In this document: positions 54,598-63,750 of the stretch, in pieces
How positions within the stretch are numbered: the first letter of the stretch is position 1
How the letters are laid out: the number at the start of each line of letters is the position of its first letter
NCBI RefSeq assembly: GCF_004923295.1
Contig: NZ_CP039636.1
Span: 160,001-224,000, forward strand
Length of the DNA stretch: 64,000 nt
Origin: Azospirillum sp. TSH100
Lineage (GTDB): Bacteria; Pseudomonadota; Alphaproteobacteria; Azospirillales; Azospirillaceae
Reading direction: 5' to 3'
Program-made: the position numbers and the translations under genes
Notes under the pieces: generated by a model
Database searches by the model: none
The model's input: the letters and a program-made list of their open reading frames with translations, nothing else
Told to the model about the DNA's origin: nothing

Positions 54598-55353
54598 TCA
54601 CGGCTCCAGTAAACCCACGTCCTTCACTGCGCCGATCAGGAACTCCTTGTTGCCTTCCGGCCCAGTGATCGGGCTTTCGGTGATGTCCAGCACACGCCAG
54701 CCCGGCAGCGCGTCCAGCCACGTGCGGATGCGGTCGCAAACTTCCTGGTGCAGTTCGGGTTCGCGCACCACGCCGCCCTTACCAACGCGGCCCTTGCCGA
54801 CCTCGAACTGCGGTTTGATCAGGGCGACCAGCCGGCCGCCCGGCACCACGAGGGCCAGTGCGGCCGGCAGCACAATCTCCAGCCCAATGAAGCTGGCATC
54901 GCACACCACGAGGTCGATGGGATCGGGAATTTCGGCGGCAGTCAGATGGCGGGCGTTGGTCTTTTCCAGAACCGCCACGCGGGGATCGTTGCGCAGCTTC
55001 CAGGCCAGCTGGCCGTGGCCAACATCGACGGCATAGACCTTGGCCGCCCCGCGGGTCAGCAGGACATCGGTAAAGCCGCCGGTGGAGGCGCCGACATCGA
55101 CCGCAGTCAGGCCGGTGGGATCGATGGCGAAAACGTCCAACCCCTTCACCAGCTTCAACCCGCCGCGCGAGACCCAGGGATGGTCCTGCCCCTTGACCGC
55201 CAGCGGGGCCTCCGCCGCGATCAGATCGCCGGCCTTGTCGATACGCTTGGTGTCGGAATAGACCAGCCCGGCCAGGATCAGCGCCTGCGCCTTGGCGCGG
55301 CTTTCCGCCAGCCCACGCTCCACCAGCGCCACGTCAACCCTCACCCGTGCCAT
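54598..55353 (-). CDS. tlyA: TlyA-family rRNA methyltransferase
   Basis: A 251-residue cytosolic protein with an N-terminal S4 RNA-binding domain (RVDVALVERGLAESRAKAQA) and a FtsJ-type methyltransferase domain (LTAVDVGASTGGFTDVLLTR, then VYAVDVGHGQLAWKL, LVVCDASFIGLEIVLPA). TlyA proteins 2'-O-methylate cytidines in 16S and 23S rRNA. The start at 55353 (MARVRVDVAL) is the family start; the longer frame is a non-family leader. It is the last gene of the HDAC-xseB-ispA-dxs-kinase-tlyA strand. Confidence 0.9.
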   Translation of the reverse strand: MARVRVDVALVERGLAESRAKAQALILAGLVYSDTKRIDKAGDLIAAEAPLAVKGQDHPWVSRGGLKLVKGLDVFAIDPTGLTAVDVGASTGGFTDVLLTRGAAKVYAVDVGHGQLAWKLRNDPRVAVLEKTNARHLTAAEIPDPIDLVVCDASFIGLEIVLPAALALVVPGGRLVALIKPQFEVGKGRVGKGGVVREPELHQEVCDRIRTWLDALPGWRVLDITESPITGPEGNKEFLIGAVKDVGLLEP

Positions 55354-55420
55354 AGCGTTGCCCTTCGCTCTCCCGCAATGGCGCATTCCTGACGCGGAAC
55401 GGTCGGAAGGGCAAGCCCTC

Positions 55421-56464
55421 TCAGGCTGGGGGAAACTCCACCACAACACGGGTGCCTTGGGGGCTGCTGTCCGCCGTCAGCTTGCCGCGCAACTGGCCGA
55501 CGAAGGCGCGCACCACCTTCAGACCCAGTGTCGTCGCCCGCGACATATCGAGGCCGGGCGGCAGGCCGGTGCCGCGGTCGAGGACCTCCAACCGAATAGC
55601 ATCTCCCTCGCCTCGCCCCAGCCGCACATCAATGGTTCCGGGCGTCCCGGCGGGGAAGGCATGGCGGGCCGCGTTGCCCACCAGTTCGCTGACGATCAGG
55701 CTGAAGGGAATGACGGTATCCGCTGGCATCTGCGTCGAATCCGCCGTGACCAGAATTCTGTGAGCACCGGGCAGAGTCGCCTCAAGCTCCTGGCAGAGTT
55801 CACGCAGATGGACCGCCATGTCTATGGTGCCGGTGCGCAAGGAGCCATGGGTGCGCTGATGGGCCTGGGTGACGATGCCGACGCGGCCGCCGGCGCTCTG
55901 CAAGGCCCGCCGCACCTCCGGATCCTTGCTCGACAGTGTCTGCAAGGTCAGCAGGCTGGAAACCAATTGGAGGGTGTTCTTCAGGCGGTGGCTCACGTCG
56001 CGCAGGCGGCGGTCGTGCTCCGCCACCGACTCCGGGGTTTCCTCCGCCGTGATGATCAGTCCACGGACGACACCATTGACTCCCAGCATCGGGGTGACGC
56101 GCAAATCCCAGAACCGCTGCCCATCGGCCGAGCCGTCACCGGCGGCGCGGTTACGCTGCGGCTGGCCGGTCCGCCGCGCCTCGACCAGCATGGGAAGCGA
56201 CAGGGCCGGGAAGCATTCGGTCAGGCCTGCCCCCGCTACAACGCCCATCGCCCGGAAAGCGGCATTGGCGAAGGCACAACGGTCGCCCTCCCCCTGCACC
56301 AGGGCGGTCGGTGTCGGCGTCTGGTCCAGCAGGCAGCGCAGCATCGCCGGGTCGTCGATGCCACCGCCACCGGGCGCAACATCGGTAGCGGCAGGCCGAT
56401 CCGCTCCGGGATCGGTACCGAACTCCGCGTTCCGGTATGCCGTGACCGCCATGATGTGCGCCAT
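55421..56464 (-). CDS. PAS-containing histidine kinase, HisKA_2 type
   Basis: A 347-residue cytosolic kinase. A PAS fold spans about residues 40-150. The phospho-acceptor helix is RLRDVSHRLKNTLQLVSSLL, the HisKA_2 pattern, with His near 161. The HATPase domain has the N-box FSLIVSELVGNAARHAF and a glycine-rich TTLGLKVVRAFV. No receiver or output domain is present. In alphaproteobacteria, such kinases often feed the general stress response or chemotaxis-like regulators. A partner is not adjacent. It interrupts the otherwise conserved dxs-tlyA order. Confidence 0.87.
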   Translation of the reverse strand: MAHIMAVTAYRNAEFGTDPGADRPAATDVAPGGGGIDDPAMLRCLLDQTPTPTALVQGEGDRCAFANAAFRAMGVVAGAGLTECFPALSLPMLVEARRTGQPQRNRAAGDGSADGQRFWDLRVTPMLGVNGVVRGLIITAEETPESVAEHDRRLRDVSHRLKNTLQLVSSLLTLQTLSSKDPEVRRALQSAGGRVGIVTQAHQRTHGSLRTGTIDMAVHLRELCQELEATLPGAHRILVTADSTQMPADTVIPFSLIVSELVGNAARHAFPAGTPGTIDVRLGRGEGDAIRLEVLDRGTGLPPGLDMSRATTLGLKVVRAFVGQLRGKLTADSSPQGTRVVVEFPPA

Positions 56465-56639
56465 CGCCCCTGACCCCGTCGCCGTCCCCCGCCGCCGGCT
56501 CTTCCCTCCGTTACCGGCGGGCTACCATTTCAGCCTGGACAGTGTAAGGCGTCGCTCGCGTTCCGCACCAGTCCAACAACCTGAAACCTTGCTAGACAAA
56601 TGGCATTACGACGTTTGGAAGGCGTAATCCGATCAGCAG

Positions 56640-58553
56640 TCACGCACGGGCCGCAGCGCTCTCGATCGCCAGGGCCTGGAGGGCCGTGTGGACGATGTGC
56701 TGGGCGGTCAGACCGGCGGTCTCATACTGCTTGACCGGCGAGTCGTGGTCGAGATAGGCGTCCGGCAGAACCATCGGCCGAATCTTCAGTCCGCCGTCGA
56801 GCAGTCCGGCCGTCGCCAGGAATTGCAGCACGAAGCTGCCGAACCCGCCGACCGACCCTTCCTCGATGGTGATCAGCACCTCATGCTCCAGCGCGAGGCG
56901 GCGAACCAGATCCTCGTCCAGCGGCTTGGCGAAGCGGGCGTCGGCCAGTGTCGTCGACAGGCCGCGCGCCGCCAGTTCCGCCGCAGCGCGCCGGGCCTCG
57001 CCCAGCCGGGTGCCATAGCTGAGAAGGGCGATCTTGGTGCCTTCCTGCAGGATGCGGCCCTTGCCCAGCGGCAGGATGCTGCCGCGGTCGGGCAGTTCCA
57101 GCCCCACCCCCTCACCGCGCGGATAGCGCAGGGCCGAGGCGCGGTCGTCGATGGCGGCCTGGGTCGCCACCATGTGCATCAGTTCCAGCTCGTCGCTGGC
57201 CGCCATCAGCACGATGTCGGGCAGGCAGCCGAGATAGGCGGTATCGAACGACCCGGCATGGGTCGCCCCGTCCGCCCCCACCAGACCGGCACGGTCGAGC
57301 GCGAAGCGAACCGGCAGATGCTGCAGCACCACGTCGTGGATGACCTGATCGTAGGCACGCTGCAGGAAAGTGGAGTAGATGGCGCAGAACGGCTTGAACC
57401 CCTCCGTCGCCATGCCGGCGGCGAAGGTCACCGCATGCTGTTCGGCGATGCCGACATCGAAACAGCGGTCGGGGAAGCGCTCGCCGAACAGGTCCAGACC
57501 GGTGCCCGACGGCATGGCTGCGGTGATGCCGACGATGGTCGGGTCGGCCGCTGCCTCGGCGATCAGGCTCTGGGCGAAGACGCGGGTGTAGGTTGGGGCG
57601 TTCGACTTCGGCTTGGATTGGGTGCCGGTCACCACGTCGAACTTGGCGACGGCGTGCAGCTTGTCGGCCGATTCCTCCGCCGGGCCGTAGCCCTTGCCCT
57701 TCTTGGTGACGACATGGATGAGCACCGGCTTGTCGTCGTCGGCGTCGCGGACGTTCTGCAACACCGGCAACAGGTGGTCCAGGTTGTGCCCGTCGATCGG
57801 GCCGATGTAGTAGAAGCCCAACTCCTCGAACAGAGTGCCGCCGGTAACCATGCCGCGGGCATATTCCTCCGCCCGGCGGGCGGCGTTGCGCAGCGGGCGC
57901 GGCAGTTGGTCGGCGATCTCCTTCGCCAGATGGCGCAGCGACAGGTAGGGCTTGGAGGAGATCAACCGCGACAGGTACGCGCTCATCGCGCCGACCGGCG
58001 GAGCGATCGACATGTCGTTGTCGTTGAGGATGACGATCAGCCGCGACTTGGTCGAGGCGGCGTTGTTCATCGCCTCATACGCCATGCCGGCGCTCATCGA
58101 CCCGTCGCCGATGACAGCGATGACGTTGCGCCGCTCCCCCTTCATCTTGCTGGCGACCGCCATGCCGAGGCCGGCCGAGATGGAGGTGGAGCTGTGGCCG
58201 GCGCCGAACGGATCATACTCGCTTTCCGACCGCTTGGTGAAGCCGCTGAGGCCACCACCCATGCGCAGCGTCCGGATGCGGTCGCGCCGCCCGGTCAGGA
58301 TCTTGTGCGGATAGCACTGGTGACCGACGTCCCAGACCAGCCGGTCATAGGGCGTGTCGAACACATAATGCAGCGCCACCGTCAGCTCGACCACCCCCAG
58401 CCCGGCGCCGAGATGGCCGCCGGTCACCGAGACGGCGTCCACCGTCTCGGTGCGCAACTCGTCTGCGAACTGGCGGAGCTGCTCGGGCTTCAGGGCCCGC
58501 AGCTTGGCTGGCGTCGGACAATGGTCGAGCAGCGGGGTCTTGGTGGCGGTCAC
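56640..58553 (-). CDS. dxs: 1-deoxy-D-xylulose-5-phosphate synthase
   Basis: Dxs condenses pyruvate and glyceraldehyde-3-phosphate with thiamine diphosphate, the first step of the non-mevalonate isoprenoid pathway. The 637 residues match the family length. Seen are [19 protein letters not shown], the thiamine-diphosphate motif [17 protein letters not shown], and [20 protein letters not shown] in the C-terminal half. It starts with GTG at 58553, 25 bases after ispA, and probably shares the operon HDAC-like/xseB/ispA/dxs. Confidence 0.96.
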   Translation of the reverse strand: MTATKTPLLDHCPTPAKLRALKPEQLRQFADELRTETVDAVSVTGGHLGAGLGVVELTVALHYVFDTPYDRLVWDVGHQCYPHKILTGRRDRIRTLRMGGGLSGFTKRSESEYDPFGAGHSSTSISAGLGMAVASKMKGERRNVIAVIGDGSMSAGMAYEAMNNAASTKSRLIVILNDNDMSIAPPVGAMSAYLSRLISSKPYLSLRHLAKEIADQLPRPLRNAARRAEEYARGMVTGGTLFEELGFYYIGPIDGHNLDHLLPVLQNVRDADDDKPVLIHVVTKKGKGYGPAEESADKLHAVAKFDVVTGTQSKPKSNAPTYTRVFAQSLIAEAAADPTIVGITAAMPSGTGLDLFGERFPDRCFDVGIAEQHAVTFAAGMATEGFKPFCAIYSTFLQRAYDQVIHDVVLQHLPVRFALDRAGLVGADGATHAGSFDTAYLGCLPDIVLMAASDELELMHMVATQAAIDDRASALRYPRGEGVGLELPDRGSILPLGKGRILQEGTKIALLSYGTRLGEARRAAAELAARGLSTTLADARFAKPLDEDLVRRLALEHEVLITIEEGSVGGFGSFVLQFLATAGLLDGGLKIRPMVLPDAYLDHDSPVKQYETAGLTAQHIVHTALQALAIESAAARA

Positions 58554-58578
58554 GTCGTGATGGTCCTCAAAGCTCTGG

Positions 58579-59481
58579 TCAGGCGCGGCGCGCGACGACG
58601 AAGTCGGCGACAGCCTTCAACATATCGGCACGCCCATCGAAAATGTCCAAGTGCTGTGCCGCCTGATTGGCGAGCATTTCCGCCTGGGCGCGGGCGCGGT
58701 CCCGCCCCAGGATCGACACGAAGGTCGCCTTTCCGGCCTGTGCGTCGCGGCCGACGGTCTTGCCGGTCTCCTCCGCCGTGCCTTCCACGTCCAGCAGATC
58801 GTCGACGATCTGGAAGGCGAGACCCAGGTCATGCGCATAGGCGCGCAGCGCGGTGCGCTGCGGCGGGTTGGCCTTGCCCAGGATACCGCCGGCCTCGCAC
58901 GAGAAGGCGATCATCTCGCCGGTCTTCATGCGTTGCAGCCGGGTGGTGGTGCCGAGGTCGAAGGTCTCATGTTCGGCGATCAGGTCCAGCATCTGGCCGC
59001 CGACCATGCCGTGGCCGCCGGCCGCCTTGGCCAGAGCCGTCACCAGCTGACAGCGGATGTTGGGATCCTCATGCGTCGCCGGATCGGCCAGCACCTCGAA
59101 AGCGAGGGTCAGCAGCCCGTCGCCGGCCAGGATGGCGGTCGCCTCGTCGAACTGCCGGTGGCAGGTCGGCCGGCCGCGCCGCAGCTCGCCGTCATCCATC
59201 GCCGGCAGATCGTCGTGGACCAGCGAATAGCTGTGGACCATCTCCACCGCCGCGGCGACGCGGATGGCGCAGTCCGGGTTGACGCCGAACAGGGCGGCAG
59301 ACTGCATCACCAGGAAGGGGCGCAGCCGCTTGCCGCCGTTCAGGCAGCCATAGCGCATGGCCTCGAACACCCGCGCTTCCGGCAGGTCGGTGGTCGGCAG
59401 CAGGGCGTTTATCTTGACCTCGACCGCCTGGGCGACGTCGGCCAGCGCGGCTTTGAACTCGGTCTGGGAAATGGTCTGCAC
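58579..59481 (-). CDS. ispA: Polyprenyl (farnesyl) diphosphate synthase IspA
   Basis: A 300-residue prenyltransferase that builds farnesyl diphosphate from C5 units. The first aspartate-rich motif is [12 protein letters not shown] and the second [11 protein letters not shown], with GGKRLRPFL upstream. It starts with GTG at 59481, one base after the xseB stop. The xseB-ispA-dxs order is common in proteobacteria. Confidence 0.93.
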   Translation of the reverse strand: MQTISQTEFKAALADVAQAVEVKINALLPTTDLPEARVFEAMRYGCLNGGKRLRPFLVMQSAALFGVNPDCAIRVAAAVEMVHSYSLVHDDLPAMDDGELRRGRPTCHRQFDEATAILAGDGLLTLAFEVLADPATHEDPNIRCQLVTALAKAAGGHGMVGGQMLDLIAEHETFDLGTTTRLQRMKTGEMIAFSCEAGGILGKANPPQRTALRAYAHDLGLAFQIVDDLLDVEGTAEETGKTVGRDAQAGKATFVSILGRDRARAQAEMLANQAAQHLDIFDGRADMLKAVADFVVARRA

Positions 59482-59482
59482 G

Positions 59483-59776
59483 TCAGTCGATCCGGGCGGG
59501 TTCGGTGGCGAGGGAGCCGTCGGCGCTCACGGTGATGCGATCGATCTTGGCCTGCGCTTCGCGCAGCTTCATCTCGCAATGGCGTTTCAGCGCCGTGCCC
59601 CGCTCGTAGGAGGAGATGGCATCGTCGAGCTTGCCGCGGCCTTCCTCAAGCTGGCGGACGATCCGCTCCAGTTCAGCGAGCGCATCCTCGAAGCTGAGGG
59701 CGGCGATGTCGGGCGGAATGGGAACGCCAGGATTCGGCATGGAAGCGGTGGAAGGGTGCATGTCGGGGAGAACCAT
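59483..59776 (-). CDS. xseB: Exodeoxyribonuclease VII small subunit
   Basis: A 97-residue subunit that activates the XseA nuclease. The core is ALSFEDALAELERIVRQLEE then LDDAISSYERGTALKRHCEM, a helical hairpin typical of XseB. In-frame start choices at 59776, 59761 and 59740 cannot be settled. The first ATG is listed. It lies at the head of ispA and dxs. Confidence 0.92.
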   Translation of the reverse strand: MVLPDMHPSTASMPNPGVPIPPDIAALSFEDALAELERIVRQLEEGRGKLDDAISSYERGTALKRHCEMKLREAQAKIDRITVSADGSLATEPARID

Positions 59777-59951
59777 CGATGGAACCTCAAGCCCGCGAAG
59801 GTATGCCCCGCCCTCGTCCGGCGCAAGACCCGAGGCATTCCATTACCCCGGCCCTTGCGGACTATGTGCCGCCGCTGTGCGGCCTATGCGTTCGGGCAGC
59901 CCCTCCCCCTTTCGGGAGAAGGGAACCGCAATCGCGACGGGACGGCCCCGG

Positions 59952-60881
59952 TCAGCAGTACATCAGTTCACGCACATGAGCGGCACTCGCCGACGCCAGG
60001 GCGCGAAGGTTGTAGCCGCCCTCCAGAACCGAGACGATCCGCGCGCCGCAATGGGTGCGGGCCAGTTCGCCCAGCTTGCGTGTGGCCCAGACGAAATCAT
60101 CGTCGATCAGGTGCAGACCGGCCAGCGGATCGCGCGAATGGGCGTCGAACCCGGCGGAAATGATCAACAGGTCCGGCTTGAAATGGTCAATGGCCGGCAG
60201 GATGACATGTGTCATCGCGTGGCGGAATTCCGGCGATCCGGCCATGGCCGGCAGCGGCGCGTTGACACAGTTGCCGTATTCGCCCTTCTCCCCCGCGTCG
60301 CCGGTGCCGGGATAAAGCGGCGACTGGTGGGTGGAGCAATAGAGCATATCAGGGTCGAATTGCAGGATGTCCTGCGTGCCATTGCCGTGATGGACGTCGA
60401 AATCCATCACGGCCACCCGTTGCAACCCGTGGGCGGCCCGGGCATGGAAGGCGCCGACGGCGGCGTTGTTGAACAGGCAGAAACCCATAGCCTTCTCCCG
60501 TTCCGCATGGTGGCCAGGCGGGCGGACAGCACAGAAGGCATTGCGCGACTGGCCGGTCGCCACCGCATCGACCGCGGCGCAGACCGCACCGGCCGCGCGC
60601 AGCGCGGCCTCCCCCGATCCAGGCGAGACGACGGTGTCGGCATCGACGCCCGCATGCTCGACCTCGGGGATCAGGGACAGCACGCGGTCGATGTGCGACT
60701 GCGGATGCGCCCGCAGAAGCTGTTCAACCGTGGCGCGTGGCGCCTCCTGCCGTTCCAGCATGTGGAACTCTTCCGTCTCCAGTGCGGCGAGCACGGCGCG
60801 CAGGCGGTCGGAGCATTCGGGATGACCGAGACCCGTGTCGTGCTCCAGGCACGCCGGGTGGGTGAACAGGGTGGTGAACAT
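59952..60881 (-). CDS. Histone-deacetylase-like amidohydrolase
   Basis: A 309-residue zinc hydrolase of the class II HDAC/acetylpolyamine amidohydrolase family. The active-site histidine pair is RPPGHHAEREKAMGFC. The metal site is MDFDVHHGNGTQDI, and a later LIISAGFDAHSRDPLAG holds the third ligand. The C-terminal EGGYNLRAL matches the family. It removes acyl groups from lysine, polyamine or small molecules; the substrate is not known. It precedes xseB on the same strand by 175 bases. Confidence 0.92.
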   Translation of the reverse strand: MFTTLFTHPACLEHDTGLGHPECSDRLRAVLAALETEEFHMLERQEAPRATVEQLLRAHPQSHIDRVLSLIPEVEHAGVDADTVVSPGSGEAALRAAGAVCAAVDAVATGQSRNAFCAVRPPGHHAEREKAMGFCLFNNAAVGAFHARAAHGLQRVAVMDFDVHHGNGTQDILQFDPDMLYCSTHQSPLYPGTGDAGEKGEYGNCVNAPLPAMAGSPEFRHAMTHVILPAIDHFKPDLLIISAGFDAHSRDPLAGLHLIDDDFVWATRKLGELARTHCGARIVSVLEGGYNLRALASASAAHVRELMYC

Positions 60882-61081
60882 CGATTTTCGGTCGTTATCG
60901 TTGGTTTTCGGGCGGTATCGACGGCGTTTCCGAAAACCATTCTTCCCGCATCGCTAATGAAAGTACAGGCTGAATCCAGGACGATTCGTCACAGTGCACT
61001 TTCGGGAGCCGGGGCAATCCGTGACACGACAGGATTGATATACGAACGAGTGCTACGGGCAGAAGTCAATCCAGGCCCGAC

Positions 61082-61309
61082 TCAGGTCACCCGCTCGATG
61101 ACGAAGCGCAGCACCCCGTCCTCCTCGGCAACGGACAGCAGGCGGTTGCCCGTCGCCTCGCAGAAGGCGGGAAAATCCTTGCGGGCACCGGGGTCGGTCG
61201 CTTCCACGGTCAAGGTATCGCCGATCGCGATCGCCTTGATCGCCTTGCGCGCACGCAGAACGGGAAGCGGGCACTGCAAGCCCTTGGTATTCAATGGATG
61301 GTCGGTCAT
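61082..61309 (-). CDS. tusA: Sulfurtransferase TusA family protein
   Basis: A 75-residue cytosolic sulfur carrier. The TusA signature is GLQCPLPVLRARKAIKAIAI, with the active cysteine (residue 13) in CPxP, and a second conserved stretch EATDPGARKDFPAFCEATGN. It passes persulfide sulfur in tRNA thiolation or sulfur oxidation. It is divergent from a BigR/SqrR-like sensor across 335 bases, which suggests a role in sulfide or persulfide handling. Confidence 0.92.
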   Translation of the reverse strand: MTDHPLNTKGLQCPLPVLRARKAIKAIAIGDTLTVEATDPGARKDFPAFCEATGNRLLSVAEEDGVLRFVIERVT

Positions 61310-61644
61310 GGGGAAATGCTACCCGACCGGCAAACGGCTGTCACGGCGAACGGTGAATGCGGCATCCCGACCTGTTGCGGATGATTATTGGTCACAACCG
61401 AAAGCTGATATATCTGTGGCAACGTTGCTTCGTATCGCGAGAAAAAGCGGCGCAAGACGATGATGGGAACGCTTGAGCCTGCGCTTGGACCAAGCAGCGG
61501 CATGGATCGAATGGCGGATTCCCACAGGTGGACAATTCCCGCAATGTACGAATATACTAGGATACGAGCATTTTTCTTTGCCGGGCTGCGCAACGACGGC
61601 CCGGGTGCAAAACGAATCGGAACGGACAGGGCGACGGTAAAGCG
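61310..61644. promoter_or_regulatory. Divergent region between tusA and the persulfide sensor
   Basis: These 335 bases hold no gene. An AT-richer patch at 61543-61575 (TGTACGAATATACTAGG and on) lies 70 bases before the regulator start and may contain its promoter and operator. A related stretch (GATATACGAACGAG) lies at 61037-61050 beyond tusA. No defined box could be established. Confidence 0.35.
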
Positions 61645-62034
61645 ATGAAGATCGAGGATTTGCAGGCCAACGCCCGCCGGGCGAGTGCACTGTTGAAGGC
61701 GATGTGCAACGAGCGGCGCCTGCTCATCCTGTGCCATCTGAGCCAGGGCGAGCGGTCGGTAGGCGAACTGGAGGATCTGGTAGGCCTCAGCCAATCGGCG
61801 CTGTCGCAGCATCTGGCCCGCCTGCGCAACGACAATCTCGTCCGCACGCGTCGCAGCGCCCAGAACATCTACTACTCGCTGAACGGGCATGAGGCGCAGA
61901 CCATCATGGCCACGCTGCACGGCCTCTACTGCACGCCGGCTGCCGAGGAAATGGCCGAGGATATGGATGGTGAGGAGCGCGGCAGCGACCAAACCACCGG
62001 CCGCACCGGCCTGCGCGCCGCCGCAGCCGGCTGA
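61645..62034 (+). CDS. ArsR-family persulfide sensor (BigR/SqrR-like)
   Basis: A 129-residue winged-helix repressor. The recognition helix is LVGLSQSALSQHLARLRNDN. Cys30 (RRLLILC) and Cys96 (LHGLYC) are 66 residues apart, the same spacing as the pair in SqrR (41/107) and BigR (42/108) that forms a tetrasulfide bridge with reactive sulfur. A further Cys21 lies in KAMCNERRL. Metal-binding motifs of ArsR or SmtB are absent. With tusA next door, it probably senses sulfide or persulfide and controls sulfur-detoxifying genes. Confidence 0.88.
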   Translation: MKIEDLQANARRASALLKAMCNERRLLILCHLSQGERSVGELEDLVGLSQSALSQHLARLRNDNLVRTRRSAQNIYYSLNGHEAQTIMATLHGLYCTPAAEEMAEDMDGEERGSDQTTGRTGLRAAAAG

Positions 62035-62060
62035 TTTCGCCACATCGACCGGCGCAAGCC

Positions 62061-62438
62061 TCAGCCGCGCGCCTGCAGCGCAGCGGCCGCCAGCGCCACC
62101 CAACCCAGCATGAAGCTCCATCCTCCGGCCGGCGCCGTCATCGGCACCGGCAGTGGCCCTACGGTCGCCAGCGCATAGAGGGTGCCGCAGAACAGCAGGA
62201 TCCCGGCGACGAACAGCCAGCCCGCGATCCGCAGAGCGACTCTGCCCATCCGCCCGCCCAGCGCCACGAGCAGCACCAGTGCCAGCGCGTGCGCCATCTG
62301 ATATTGCCCGGCGAGGCGAAACCATTCCTGCGCCTGCGGTTGCGCGGCCAGCGCGTGGCTGGCATAGGCACCGGTGCCGACCGCCATGGCGCCGTTCAGC
62401 GCTGCGAAGACGATCCAGATGCGGTCGATCAATCCCAA
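62061..62438 (-). CDS. DUF423 family small membrane protein
   Basis: A 125-residue membrane protein with four hydrophobic helices (IWIVFAALNGAMAVGTGAYA, MAHALALVLLVALGG, and on), matching DUF423, whose function is unknown. The pattern GAYASHAL then RLAGQYQMAHALAL is diagnostic. TTG 62438 is proposed as start, since AAAGGA lies 6 bases upstream; the longer frame to 62555 is a non-family leader overlapping the glycosyltransferase start. Confidence 0.85.
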   Translation of the reverse strand: MGLIDRIWIVFAALNGAMAVGTGAYASHALAAQPQAQEWFRLAGQYQMAHALALVLLVALGGRMGRVALRIAGWLFVAGILLFCGTLYALATVGPLPVPMTAPAGGWSFMLGWVALAAAALQARG

Positions 62439-62545
62439 GGAACGTCCTTTCTCAATGCCCTGCCGGCCCGTGTGCAGGGCCGGGGGAGCGGTGCTATCCT
62501 GCCGTCTGTCTACACGCAGGCCCTGCGCGCGAGCAAGAAAGCACC

Positions 62546-63313
62546 ATGACGTCAATCGACCGCGCCATTCAACTGGTCAGCCCCTTGGTCAGCATCGTCA
62601 CCCCCACCTGGGAACGGGAAGAGTTCCTGCCCCGTCTGCATGCCTGCATCCGGGCGCAGACCCATGGCGAGATCGAGTGGCTGGTGTTCGACGACAGCCC
62701 ACGCCCATCGGCCTACCTGAAGCCGCTGGCGAACCCGCGACTGAAGTATTTCTATTCGCCAAGCCGCTACGCCATCGGCGAGAAGCGCAACATTCTGGCC
62801 GAACACGCCAAGGGATCGGTGATCGTCCACATGGACGACGACGATTTCTATGCGCCAAATTATGTCGAACGCATGCTGGGCTGGCTGAACCAGGGGCATG
62901 ACCTTGTGAAGCTGTCGGGCTGGTTTCTCTACAGCGTGCCGCACCGGCGCTTCGGCTATTGGGACACCGCGCGCGGCGGGTCGCACCATCGCTGGGGCCG
63001 GCAGGCTTGCAGCCACGTCGAGGCGCCGGACGCCCCATTCTCCCCCGACAACCTCGACGGCTACGGCTTCTCCTATGCCTACCGGCGGTCGGTGTGGGAG
63101 GCGGTACGTTTTCCGGCGGTGAATACCTGCGAGGACGCGCCCTTCGTAAAAGCCGCCCGCGAGCGCTTCCGCGTCGGCGCTTTCCCGGATGCCGAGGGCC
63201 TGTGCCTGCACACGCTGCACGCACGCAGCACCAGCCTGTGCTTGCCGCAATACGAGTTGCCATCGCTGCTGCTGGAGCGGTTGTTCGGCCCTGATGTGGC
63301 CGCCTATACCTGA
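62546..63313 (+). CDS. Family 2 glycosyltransferase
   Basis: A 255-residue GT-A-fold enzyme without membrane spans. The nucleotide-sugar site begins SPLVSIVTPTWEREEFLPRL; WLVFDDSPRPS follows, and the metal-binding acidic run is VHMDDDDFYAPNYVERML. Family 2 enzymes add sugars to lipid carriers, polysaccharide or protein. The sugar and target are unknown. It stands alone, divergent from the DUF423 gene and convergent with a small ORF that overlaps its 3' end by 10 bases. Confidence 0.87.
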   Translation: MTSIDRAIQLVSPLVSIVTPTWEREEFLPRLHACIRAQTHGEIEWLVFDDSPRPSAYLKPLANPRLKYFYSPSRYAIGEKRNILAEHAKGSVIVHMDDDDFYAPNYVERMLGWLNQGHDLVKLSGWFLYSVPHRRFGYWDTARGGSHHRWGRQACSHVEAPDAPFSPDNLDGYGFSYAYRRSVWEAVRFPAVNTCEDAPFVKAARERFRVGAFPDAEGLCLHTLHARSTSLCLPQYELPSLLLERLFGPDVAAYT

Positions 63314-63531
63314 ACGTCGAGGAACATGCCGCGACGGTAGTTTCGCGGCAATGTCAGCACCCCATTGACCACCAAGGCAGCCAGTTCACGCAGGGTCGGA
63401 ACGCGCTGGCGCCCTTGCTGGACGACGCCTTCCGCCCGGGCCCGGGCGCCGGACGCGGGAACCCTTCCGCCGCCGGCGTCTGGGCGGATCGGCTCGTTTG
63501 AACGGTCACCGGTGCGTCGTGTCTCTACCAT
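63304..63531 (-). CDS. Possible small protein convergent with the glycosyltransferase
   Basis: A 75-residue ORF with an Arg/Gly-rich N-terminal half and a C-terminal part that looks more protein-like (VPTLRELAALVVNGVLTLPR then NYRRGMFLDVQV). No family is recognised. Its stop overlaps the end of the glycosyltransferase gene by 10 bases. It may be a real short gene or a chance reading. Confidence 0.42.
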   Translation of the reverse strand: MVETRRTGDRSNEPIRPDAGGGRVPASGARARAEGVVQQGRQRVPTLRELAALVVNGVLTLPRNYRRGMFLDVQV

Positions 63532-63750
63532 GCCGGATCATTTACCATAAATGCCCGAATCCGGGAAGAGGGGGCCGCCGTAACAATCGCCTTCCCGCCC
63601 GCCGCGGCGTTCCCCGCCGTAAACCATGCACTTACTATTACTAAAGACATAAGACGAAATCTTTTCGGAACGGGTGGAATGAATACAGGAGCGTCGACGT
63701 TCATCAGATCATGAGGGGCAAGACACCCCCGACACCAGGAGGACGCCGGA

